This document shows positions 40,521 through 47,443 of a stretch of 51,649 bases of DNA, in pieces; within the stretch, counting starts at the first letter, position 1, and each line of letters opens with the position of its first letter. The notes under the pieces are model-generated. The model worked only from the letters and a program-made list of their open reading frames with translations. It did not search any database and was not told the origin of the DNA. The DNA comes from CAMDTE01 sp034679985. Its GTDB lineage: Bacteria > Bacteroidota > Bacteroidia > Flavobacteriales > Schleiferiaceae. The stretch lies in contig JAXITR010000012.1 in NCBI GenBank assembly GCA_034679985.1, positions 1 through 51,649 of the forward strand, written 5' to 3'. The position numbers were made by a program, and so were the translations under genes.

Positions 40521-41087
40521 ATGGAAAACAACGGAATGAACGGGCCCAAAAAAGCCTTCACCCAATGGGGTTTGCCTTTGGGACTGCTGAACGCCGCTAT
40601 TTACGGTTTGGTTTATGCGCTCAACACCCAATTGTTGGTGAGCTTGTGGTTGGGATTGGGCCTGATTGTCCTGAACGGGGGTGTCTTTATTTGGGCCCTG
40701 GTGCAAACGCGAAAATCGTTGGGCGGCTACGCGGAATTCCGCGATTTGTGGGGCGTGTGGTTGGGCGCTGCCCTGGGATTGGTCTTGGTCACCACGGCGT
40801 TCAATGCACTGCTGTACAAGGTCATTGACCCCACGTTGAGCGAGCAGGTTCAGGTCATGGCCCAAGAAAAAGCGGTGGAAATGATGGAATCCATGGGCAC
40901 CCCCCAGGAAGACGTAGACAAGGCCTTGGCGCGCATGGAGCAACAAAAGGGGGAGGATCCGTTCAGCCCCTTGCGTTTGCTGATGTCCTTCTTTGGTTCT
41001 TTGTTGGTGCATGTGGTGCTGGGGGCGATCTTTGCCGCCATCTTCAAAAAGAATAAGCCCCTGTTTGCCCCGTCGGATGAAGCTTGA
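40521..41087 (+). CDS. DUF4199-like membrane protein
   Basis: 188 residues with about four transmembrane segments (WGLPLGLLNAAIYGLVYAL, LWLGLGLIVLNGGVFIWAL, LWGVWLGAALGLVLVTTAF, LLMSFFGSLLVHVVLGAIFA) and a charged helical loop between the last two (about 110-150). The pattern and its position before a GT2 gene fit DUF4199, a family of unknown function in Bacteroidota. The last 11 bases overlap the next gene. Confidence 0.8.
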   Translation: MENNGMNGPKKAFTQWGLPLGLLNAAIYGLVYALNTQLLVSLWLGLGLIVLNGGVFIWALVQTRKSLGGYAEFRDLWGVWLGAALGLVLVTTAFNALLYKVIDPTLSEQVQVMAQEKAVEMMESMGTPQEDVDKALARMEQQKGEDPFSPLRLLMSFFGSLLVHVVLGAIFAAIFKKNKPLFAPSDEA

Positions 41088-42048
41088 TCTTTCCTGCGTC
41101 GTACCCCTCTACAACGAGGACGAATCCCTGCCCGAGTTGGTGGCGTGGATCGACCGTGTCTGCACGGCCCACGGCCTGAACTACGAAATATTGTTGGTGA
41201 ACGACGGGTCGTCGGACCGCTCCTGGGAGGTCATTCAGGAATTGGCGGCCGCACACGCCTCCGTCAAAGGGCTATCTTTCCGACGCAACCAAGGCAAATC
41301 CGCAGCGCTCCACATGGGCTTTCAAGCCGCGCAAGGGGAGGTGGTCATCACCCTGGACGCCGATCTGCAGGATTCTCCGGACGAAATACCCGCCTTGGTG
41401 GACCTGATCCGCAAGGACGGTTTTGACGTGGTGTCCGGCTGGAAAAGAAAGCGCCACGATCCCTTGTCCAAAACGCTGCCCACCAAGTTGTTCAACTGGG
41501 CCACCCGCAAAATGAGCGGCATTGAGCTGAACGACTTCAACTGCGGACTCAAGGCCTACCGCAACGAGGTGGTCAAGGCCGTGGAGGTGCAAGGCGAGAT
41601 GCACCGCTACATCCCCGTACTGGCCAAAAACGCTGGATTTGCGCGCATTGGTGAAAAAGTGGTGGAGCACCGCGCCCGCAAATACGGATCCACCAAATTT
41701 GGTTTGGAGCGCTTTGTGAACGGCTTTTTGGACCTGCTCACCCTCACCGTGGTCACCAAGTTCAGCCGACGCCCCATGCACTTTTTTGGCATGGGCGGCG
41801 TGCTCATGCTGGTGGTGAGCTTTGCCGCACTGGCTTATTTGGGCGTCACCAAGTTGCTGGCCCTGAAAGCCGGATTGCGCCCGGGCTTGATTGCGGACGA
41901 CCCCTGGTTTTACATTTCCCTCACCACCTTGGTCCTGGGCATGCTGTTGTTTCTCACCGGCTTGTTGGCGGAACTCATCCTGCGCAGTTCGTCGCGCGGT
42001 CCCCGCTACCCCGTGGGCGCCACCGTCCGCTGGCCGGAAAACGACTGA
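41077..42048 (+). CDS. GT2 glycosyltransferase, GtrB/DPM-synthase-like
   Basis: 323 residues. GT-A domain: VVPLYNEDESLPEL, LVNDGSSDRSWEVI, the DXD-containing TLDADLQDSPDEIP and NDFNCGLKAYRNEV; two C-terminal transmembrane helices (MGGVLMLVVSFAALAYLG, ISLTTLVLGMLLFLTGLLA). Such enzymes transfer a sugar to polyprenyl phosphate at the inner membrane; the sugar is unknown. The ATG at 41077 overlaps the DUF4199 gene. Confidence 0.9.
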   Translation: MKLDLSCVVPLYNEDESLPELVAWIDRVCTAHGLNYEILLVNDGSSDRSWEVIQELAAAHASVKGLSFRRNQGKSAALHMGFQAAQGEVVITLDADLQDSPDEIPALVDLIRKDGFDVVSGWKRKRHDPLSKTLPTKLFNWATRKMSGIELNDFNCGLKAYRNEVVKAVEVQGEMHRYIPVLAKNAGFARIGEKVVEHRARKYGSTKFGLERFVNGFLDLLTLTVVTKFSRRPMHFFGMGGVLMLVVSFAALAYLGVTKLLALKAGLRPGLIADDPWFYISLTTLVLGMLLFLTGLLAELILRSSSRGPRYPVGATVRWPEND

Positions 42049-42051
42049 TCC

Positions 42052-43023
42052 GTGCGGTACAGCTTGATTTCGCCCACCTTCGGGAGGCCGGACGAGGTGG
42101 TGGAATTCCTGGAATCCCTCAACCGCCTGAGCTACCCGGTGGAGCAAATGGAAGTCCTGCTGGCCGACGGTACCCCGGACGATTCGCTGCGGCCGGCATT
42201 GGCCTCCGTTTTGGCCCAGATGAAAATGCCCACTACGGTGCTCTACGAAAAGGGTTTGCCCGTGAGCGACGCGCGCAACCGCGCGGCCGAGGCCGCGCGC
42301 GGCACCTACCTGTTGTTTTTTGATTCCGACTGCCTGATTCCGGAGAACCACTTGAACGCGTTGGACGCGGCCTTGGCCGCGCAGGATTGGGACGCCTTTG
42401 GCGGCCCCGACGCCGCCGCGCCCACGTTCTCCCCGCTGCAAAAGGCCATCAGCTACGCCATGACCTCCGTCTACACCACGGGCGGCATCCGCGGCGGCAC
42501 GCAAAGCACGGATCGATTTTACCCCCGCGGCTTCAACATGGGCTTCAAGGCCACCGTTTTTCGCGCCCTGAACGGCTACGACGAAGGTTTTCGCTGCGGG
42601 GAAGACATTGAACTGAGCATGCGCGCCGTGGAAGCGGGCTACCGCGTGGGACTCATTCCGGAAATCCCCGTACTGCACAAGCGTCGGGCCACGCTGGGCC
42701 AGTTCCACCGCCAGGTCACGCGGTTTGGAGCGGCGCGCATTGCCCTGGCGCAACGCCACCCCGGGCAACTGAAGGCCACCCACGCCTTTCCCGCGGTATT
42801 CACCCTGAGTTTGCCGATGGCGGCCGTCTTTGCGGCGTTGGGCCAATGGATTCCGGCCGCCGGCCTCCTGGGCTACCTGCTGCTGATTGCGCTGGACGCA
42901 AGCCGGCAGGGTTGGAAGGTGGGCTTGTTGGCACCGGCCGCGGCCGTGGTCATGCACACGGGCTACGGAAAAGGGTTTCTGCGCGCGGGTTGGGAAGCGC
43001 TGCGCACGCCCGTTCGGGCCTGA
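42052..43023 (+). CDS. GT2 glycosyltransferase with C-terminal membrane helices
   Basis: 323 residues from a GTG start 3 bases after the preceding gene. ISPTFGRPDEVVEFLESL at the N-terminus, LFFDSDCLIPENHL (DXD) near 90, GFNMGFKATVFRALNGYDEG and CGEDIELSMRAVEAGY (acceptor-site ED) near 180, then two or three hydrophobic segments (VFTLSLPMAAVFAALGQWI, GLLGYLLLIALDAS). Probably acts in the same envelope glycan pathway as its neighbour; the substrate is unknown. Confidence 0.88.
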   Translation: MRYSLISPTFGRPDEVVEFLESLNRLSYPVEQMEVLLADGTPDDSLRPALASVLAQMKMPTTVLYEKGLPVSDARNRAAEAARGTYLLFFDSDCLIPENHLNALDAALAAQDWDAFGGPDAAAPTFSPLQKAISYAMTSVYTTGGIRGGTQSTDRFYPRGFNMGFKATVFRALNGYDEGFRCGEDIELSMRAVEAGYRVGLIPEIPVLHKRRATLGQFHRQVTRFGAARIALAQRHPGQLKATHAFPAVFTLSLPMAAVFAALGQWIPAAGLLGYLLLIALDASRQGWKVGLLAPAAAVVMHTGYGKGFLRAGWEALRTPVRA

Positions 43024-43103
43024 TCTGGTTTTGTTTGGCGGTGCTGTGCCGGGGGGGTGCCGCGTTTTGGACGCAGACACAGCCTTGGTGTGGCCGCCTT
43101 TGG

Positions 43104-43553
43104 TCAGGCGGGTTGTTGGGCCAGTAGGGCCTGAAAGCCCAGCGTGTAGCCCAGCCAGCCAAAACCGCTGACGGTGCCCACGCATTCGGAGGCCACCAAC
43201 GAACTTTTTCGGTAGGATTCGCGGGCGTAGGTGTGGCTCAGGTGCACTTCCACCAACGGAGAGCCCACGCCGGCCGCCGCATCGCGGAGGGCCAAACTGG
43301 TGTGGGTCCAGGCGCCGGGATTGATCAGGCCGCCCACTGCTTGGGGGTCGTCGGCCATCCGGTGGAGGAACTCCACCGCTTCTTGTTCGGAGGTGGTGGT
43401 GCAATCCACCAGTGCAACGCCCGGCCAGTGGAGCTCCAGCCAGTGCTGCAGTTGCAGACGGGCGTCGGACCAAGAGGTGTTGCCGTACACTACGGGTTCC
43501 CGCTTGCCAACACGAATTAAATTGATGCCTTGGAGGAGGTAGACGTTCTGCAC
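43104..43553 (-). CDS. aroQ: Type II 3-dehydroquinate dehydratase
   Basis: 149 residues, starting at GTG 43553. VGKREPVVYGN carries the catalytic tyrosine, LINPGAWTHTSLALRDA the substrate-binding Asn, and LVEVHLSHTYARES the catalytic histidine. The N-terminal motif usually reading NGPNLNxLG is here LLQGINLIRVG, an unusual divergence. It dehydrates 3-dehydroquinate in the shikimate pathway, upstream of chorismate used by menF and the amidotransferase. It is divergent from xerD via a palindromic promoter pair. Confidence 0.93.
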   Translation of the reverse strand: MQNVYLLQGINLIRVGKREPVVYGNTSWSDARLQLQHWLELHWPGVALVDCTTTSEQEAVEFLHRMADDPQAVGGLINPGAWTHTSLALRDAAAGVGSPLVEVHLSHTYARESYRKSSLVASECVGTVSGFGWLGYTLGFQALLAQQPA

Positions 43554-43557
43554 GGCA

Positions 43558-43578
43558 CAAAGGTAGCCATTACCTTTG
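43558..43578. promoter_or_regulatory. Palindromic divergent promoter pair aroQ / xerD
   Basis: CAAAGGTA GCCAT TACCTTTG: a perfect 8-bp inverted repeat with a 5-base spacer formed by the two exact -7 elements. Start codons lie 4 bases beyond each element (GTG 43553 on minus, ATG 43583 on plus). Confidence 0.65.
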
Positions 43579-43582
43579 AGTG

Positions 43583-44497
43583 ATGGATTGGGCCAGCGGC
43601 ATCAAAGGATTTACGGTTTTTCTGCGCCTGGAGCGCGGTGCCAGTCCCAACACGGTAGCGGCGTACCGAACGGATTTGGAGCTGCTGGCGCGGGAAGCAC
43701 AGGAGCAGGGCTGGTCTCCGTTGACGGCCACCCCGGAGCACCTGCGGGCGGCCGTGGAGGCGTGTGCGCGCGCCGGCAAAAGCGCAAGAACTCAGGCCCG
43801 GTACCGATCGTCCATGCGGCAATTTTACCGCTACATCCAGTTGGAAGGACTCCGTACGGACGACCCCACGGAGGGCATCCGCGCCCCGCGTTTGCCCCAA
43901 AAGCTCCCCGTGTACCTCACCACCGAGGAAGTGGACCGCATGGCCGCAGCCATCGACCGCAGTTCGTCCACCGGCGAGCGCAATTTGGCCCTCCTGGAGA
44001 CGCTCTTTGGCTCCGGTTTGCGCGTCAGCGAATTGGTGGGTTTGCGCCTGCGGGACGTGCATCCGGACGACGGTTTGCTTCGGGTTTTGGGCAAGGGCAA
44101 TAAGGAACGACTGGTTCCGCTCACGGACGTTGCGGCGCGCGCCATCGACCGGTACGTCCACCAGATTCGGGTACACCAGCAGCCCTCCAAGGGGTCCGAG
44201 GACCACGTCTTTCTCAACATCCGCGGCGGCAAACTGAGCCGGGTGATGGTGTTTTTGGTGCTGCGGGATTTGGCGGCCAAGGCCGGCATTCGGAAGACGT
44301 TGGGGCCGCACACCTTGCGCCACAGCTTTGCCACAGCCTTGGTTCAGAATGGGGCTGATTTGCGGGCGGTTCAGCTGTTGTTGGGCCACGAAAGCATCAC
44401 CACCACGGAGATTTACGCCCATTTGGAGGACAAGCACCTGCGCCAGACCCTGGAAAACTTCCATCCGTGGTCCGCATCGGGGCGTCGAAAAAAGTAA
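43583..44497 (+). CDS. xerD: Tyrosine recombinase XerD-like
   Basis: 304 residues. SAM-like N-terminal domain (1-100) and catalytic domain with the tetrad: Arg in GSGLRVSELVG, Lys in GKGNKERLVP, HxxR in PHTLRHSFATAL, the His in LLGHESITTTEIYAH and the nucleophilic Tyr in the same stretch. Xer proteins resolve chromosome dimers at dif. The length and adjacency to aroQ (common in Flavobacteriia) fit a housekeeping XerD rather than a phage integrase; no dif or att site is seen. The ATG at 43583 is preferred over GTG 43580. Confidence 0.93.
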   Translation: MDWASGIKGFTVFLRLERGASPNTVAAYRTDLELLAREAQEQGWSPLTATPEHLRAAVEACARAGKSARTQARYRSSMRQFYRYIQLEGLRTDDPTEGIRAPRLPQKLPVYLTTEEVDRMAAAIDRSSSTGERNLALLETLFGSGLRVSELVGLRLRDVHPDDGLLRVLGKGNKERLVPLTDVAARAIDRYVHQIRVHQQPSKGSEDHVFLNIRGGKLSRVMVFLVLRDLAAKAGIRKTLGPHTLRHSFATALVQNGADLRAVQLLLGHESITTTEIYAHLEDKHLRQTLENFHPWSASGRRKK

Positions 44498-44510
44498 AAA
44501 TGATGGGGCT

Positions 44511-45629
44511 CTACAGGGGAGGAGCGGTGGTTTTCTTGCGCACCAAGGCCCGCCACACCAGGCTGCCGCGGTAAACGCCCACGGAGGGCCAGCCGCGCGG
44601 AAAGGGGTCCGGAGCCAGAACGGCGCGGTGCAGACGTCCGTAAAAGGCAAAATGCGCGCGCACAATGGCCCAGGTGTGTTCCGGCTTGCGCTGCAGCAAA
44701 AAGCGGATGCCGGCAAGGCCGTCGAGCACCAAACGAGCCATAACCAAGGGAAGGGCGGTGTGCGGCGGAAGGTTGCGCACGGCCACAAACAGGTTGTTGC
44801 GAAAATTCAAAAAGGTTTTTCGCGGATGGAGGGCATTGAGGGTGCCGCCGCCCACGTGGAGCACGGTGCTGGCGTTGACGCACGCCACGTCCCAGCCGGC
44901 GCGGTGCATGCGCCAGCAGAGGTCTATTTCCTCCATGTGCGCAAACAAAGATTCGTCCAGGCGTCCGGCCGCCTCAAAGGCGGCCGTGCGCACCACCAAA
45001 CAGGCGCCGGAAGCCCAAAAGACCGGACGAATGGCCGGTTCGCGGTACTGACCGGAATCCACTTCGCAGGAATCGAACACGCGGCCAAAGGCATAGGGGT
45101 AGGCCAGAAGGTCCATGCAGCCGCCGGCGCCGCCCGCGTATTCAAAGCGATCCGGCTCCGCGTGGCTCCGCAGCACCGGTTGTGCGGCCCCCAGGCGCGG
45201 GTTGGCGGCAAAGGCGGCCTCCAACGGCGGCCACCACAGGGGCAGGGGCTCAATGTCTGAATTCATCAAGACGGCGAGATCCAGTTCCGGCCACTGAGCG
45301 CGCAAGTGGCGCAGGGCGGTGTTGTACCCGCCGGCGTACCCGCGGTTTTGGTCCATGGCCAAAAAGTGCACGCGCGGGTGGTGCGCCGCCACGTAGGCGG
45401 CGGAATCGTCGGTGGAACCGTTGTCTGCCACCACCAGGGCCACGGTTTCCGGGGTGGTGGCTTCCACAGCGCCCAGGAACCGCTCCAACCAGGCGCGGCC
45501 GTTCCAGTTCAGGATCACCACGGCGTGGAGCACGGGGCGCGTTGCGGCAGTGCCAGCAACGGAGGCAGTGGCTGCATCAGCGCCGGAGGCCGCCGCGCGC
45601 TCAGCGTGCTCAGCGCCCGCCGCTGCCAT
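44511..45629 (-). CDS. GT2 glycosyltransferase (rhamnosyltransferase-like)
   Basis: 372 residues. VVILNWNGRAWLERFL, VVADNGSTDDSAAYV, LAVLMNSDIEPLP (DXD-like NSD) and HMEEIDLCWRMHRAGWDV are typical of GT2 family WcaE/RfbN-like enzymes. The first 30 residues are an Ala-rich low-complexity stretch with no homology. ATG 45629 is the most likely start; it overlaps the GWxTD gene by 20 bases. An in-frame ATG at 45665 is an alternative. No membrane helices are evident. Confidence 0.88.
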   Translation of the reverse strand: MAAAGAEHAERAAASGADAATASVAGTAATRPVLHAVVILNWNGRAWLERFLGAVEATTPETVALVVADNGSTDDSAAYVAAHHPRVHFLAMDQNRGYAGGYNTALRHLRAQWPELDLAVLMNSDIEPLPLWWPPLEAAFAANPRLGAAQPVLRSHAEPDRFEYAGGAGGCMDLLAYPYAFGRVFDSCEVDSGQYREPAIRPVFWASGACLVVRTAAFEAAGRLDESLFAHMEEIDLCWRMHRAGWDVACVNASTVLHVGGGTLNALHPRKTFLNFRNNLFVAVRNLPPHTALPLVMARLVLDGLAGIRFLLQRKPEHTWAIVRAHFAFYGRLHRAVLAPDPFPRGWPSVGVYRGSLVWRALVRKKTTAPPL

Positions 45630-47094
45630 TGCCCATGAGAATGTTGTCGCCAATGCGGGAACCAAAATTCACCCGATTGTTTCGTCCGGTTTCGTCCGGG
45701 TCGTTGGTGAAGTAGGAGCGCTTTTGAAGCACAATTTGCCACCGCGGGTTGCTGATTTCGCCCAAGGCGGTGGAGTGGAGCAGCTCGTAGGCTTTGGTGC
45801 CCACGGTCAGGTTGGCAAACACAAAAATGCGGTTGATTTGGTACGGGGCGTTGGGGCTTTCCAATACGTTGTACTGCCACATTTCGTAGGGGTAGGCGTC
45901 GGTTTCAAACGGACGTTTTTCCGTGAGGGTGGGGGGGCCGTACTGCAGGTAGATGCGGCCGCGGTCCGTGGCGAATCCGGGCAGGGCCTGGGTGGCGTAT
46001 TCGCGCTCCACCTCCACCACGCGGTCCCGGTAGAAAGCGAAGCCCGCTTGAGGTTCTAGGGGTGCCCGACGTTCCCAAAATCCTTCGATCCAGGAGGCCA
46101 GGAGGGTGTCGTTCTTTTGGAGCAGGAGGGATTCCAGCTGCCTGCGCTGAGCACCGTCGGCAATGGGGTAGTGGGCGGAGATCCACCACGCTACCCCTTG
46201 GGTGCCAAATTCGTTCCACCACAGCGGGTTGCGAACGCTTCCTGCGGCGATGGTGCTGCTGCTGTCCACCGGCGCAATGCGGTAAAAGGGGAGGTCTACG
46301 GAGCTGCGCTCGGTGCCGTCCGACGCCACAAAGGCCACCCGCGCGCTGTACAGTCCGGTGGGCAGGTTGCTCACCCCCAACTGCACGGCCTGAGCCACTA
46401 CGTCGCTGTTTTCCGTTTGGCTGAATTTGCGTTGGGTGCTGAATTCCGGTAGGTCGCGCTTGCGTTGGGTGTCCCGCAATACCAGTGTTACCAGCCCGCG
46501 TTCGCCTTTTTTCCATCCGTAGGATTCCGCGTACACCGAGACTTTTTGGGCGTCTTCGTAGAGGGTGGGGGTGCCCCAACTGAGCAACGGAACGGCCTGG
46601 TAACCGTAGCGGCCAAAGGCGTCGCCAGGCGTGCTGGCGCCCAAACTTTGGGCCAAGAAGGCTTGGGCGGTTCGGTTGGGCACTACCCGAACAGGTCCGC
46701 TGATTTCCAGGGGCTTGGACGTGTCGCCGTCGGTCCGGAATTGAAACGACACCCGGTAGTTTCCGGTGTCTGCGGCAATGCTCAATTTTTGCACGAAGGG
46801 TACGGGTTGCCCGGAGGTGGTGGGGGGAACCAGCAGCAGGCGGTCTGCGTAGGCCAAACTGTCTGCCCGACCGTCCGTGCGAAAGAGCAGTACGGTGGCG
46901 TCCACCGCCTTTTGCGCCAGGCAGGAGAAGTGAAATTCCACGTACCGACGTTGGTCCGGCAGTTTAAAGTCGTAGGCCTGCACCGAAACCACGGGCAGTT
47001 TTTCCTGCGCCCAAACCGCAGATATTCCGCCGATTGCCCAAAAAAGCAAGGCCGTTGCACTGCGCACAGCACGCGAAAATTTTGTCTTCTTCAT
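45610..47094 (-). CDS. GWxTD-domain secreted protein
   Basis: 494 residues. Signal peptide (MKKTKFSRAVRSATALLFW onward, cleavage near AVWAQ). The C-terminal motif reads GFATDRGRIYLQYGPP, a variant of GWxTD with Phe in place of Trp, followed by EMWQYN. GWxTD proteins are Bacteroidota-typical envelope proteins of unknown function. The start at 47094 was chosen because upstream in-frame sequence is antisense to tRNA-Ser. The promoter element TATCTTCG lies at 47101-47108. Confidence 0.87.
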   Translation of the reverse strand: MKKTKFSRAVRSATALLFWAIGGISAVWAQEKLPVVSVQAYDFKLPDQRRYVEFHFSCLAQKAVDATVLLFRTDGRADSLAYADRLLLVPPTTSGQPVPFVQKLSIAADTGNYRVSFQFRTDGDTSKPLEISGPVRVVPNRTAQAFLAQSLGASTPGDAFGRYGYQAVPLLSWGTPTLYEDAQKVSVYAESYGWKKGERGLVTLVLRDTQRKRDLPEFSTQRKFSQTENSDVVAQAVQLGVSNLPTGLYSARVAFVASDGTERSSVDLPFYRIAPVDSSSTIAAGSVRNPLWWNEFGTQGVAWWISAHYPIADGAQRRQLESLLLQKNDTLLASWIEGFWERRAPLEPQAGFAFYRDRVVEVEREYATQALPGFATDRGRIYLQYGPPTLTEKRPFETDAYPYEMWQYNVLESPNAPYQINRIFVFANLTVGTKAYELLHSTALGEISNPRWQIVLQKRSYFTNDPDETGRNNRVNFGSRIGDNILMGNGSGGR

Positions 47095-47100
47095 TGCATA

Positions 47101-47123
47101 CGAAGATAGCGCGCGTATCTTTG
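47101..47123. promoter_or_regulatory. Divergent promoter pair GWxTD gene / tRNA-Ser
   Basis: TATCTTCG on the minus strand (47101-47108, one mismatch) and TATCTTTG on the plus strand (47116-47123, exact). The plus element ends 4 bases before the mature tRNA 5' end and the minus element 6 bases before the ATG at 47094. Confidence 0.65.
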
Positions 47124-47127
47124 CCCC

Positions 47128-47215
47128 GGAAGAATGGCAGAGTGGTCGATCGCGGCGGTCTTGAAAACCGTTGACTGTAACAGGTCCGGGGGTTCGAATC
47201 CCTCTTCTTCCGCCA
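47128..47215 (+). tRNA. tRNA-Ser(UGA)
   Basis: 88 nt. Acceptor stem GGAAGAA pairs with TTCTTCC, followed by discriminator G and an encoded CCA. The anticodon loop CTTGAAA gives anticodon UGA, the T-loop is GGTTCGAATCC, and the long variable arm is the class II arm of serine tRNAs. A -7 promoter element ends 4 bases upstream and a hairpin terminator follows, so it is an independent unit. Confidence 0.97.
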
Positions 47216-47230
47216 GCTCCACCGAGCAAA

Positions 47231-47258
47231 AGCGCCCCCACCGGGGGCGCTTTTTTTT
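47231..47258 (+). terminator. Terminator after tRNA-Ser
   Basis: Stem AGCGCCCCC (47231-47239) / GGGGGCGCT (47243-47251), 3-base loop, then a T-run to 47258. Confidence 0.9.
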
Positions 47259-47404
47259 GGCCCCCGGCGAGCGAATTCGTTCAAGGGGGCTAAGGGGCCA
47301 AGTGGGTGTTGAGTAGGTTCGACCTCCTGCAGCGTTACGCGAATTTGTCAATAACTTGTTGGAATCGGTTACTCATTTGGCCCGAAATACTGAGTTAAAA
47401 ATGG

Positions 47405-47412
47405 TAGCTTCG
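47405..47412 (+). promoter_or_regulatory. Possible -7 element of the giant secreted protein gene
   Basis: TAGCTTCG, one mismatch from TAnnTTTG, 31 bases before the ATG at 47444. The rest of 47259-47443 holds no recognisable gene. Confidence 0.4.
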
Positions 47413-47443
47413 CTGTTCGTACATCTATTAACACAGACCGAAT

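Noticed and set aside
41272..43560. 762-codon minus-strand ORF over the GT2 genes and aroQ
   Set aside because: It is antisense to two well-supported glycosyltransferase genes and only reflects high GC with few stops; its composition (many Gly, His, Gln, Arg) is not protein-like.
43583..44497. XerD-like recombinase as integrase of a mobile element
   Set aside because: No att repeats, phage or transfer genes around it; length, motifs and the aroQ neighbour fit housekeeping XerD.
44328..45260. 310-codon plus-strand ORF downstream of xerD
   Set aside because: Antisense to the GT2 gene at 44511-45629, which has clear GT2 motifs; the ORF has no recognisable features.
47259..47443. Possible small gene or riboswitch between tRNA-Ser and the giant protein
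   Set aside because: No ORF with credible features and no recognisable structured leader; only a weak -7 element was found.
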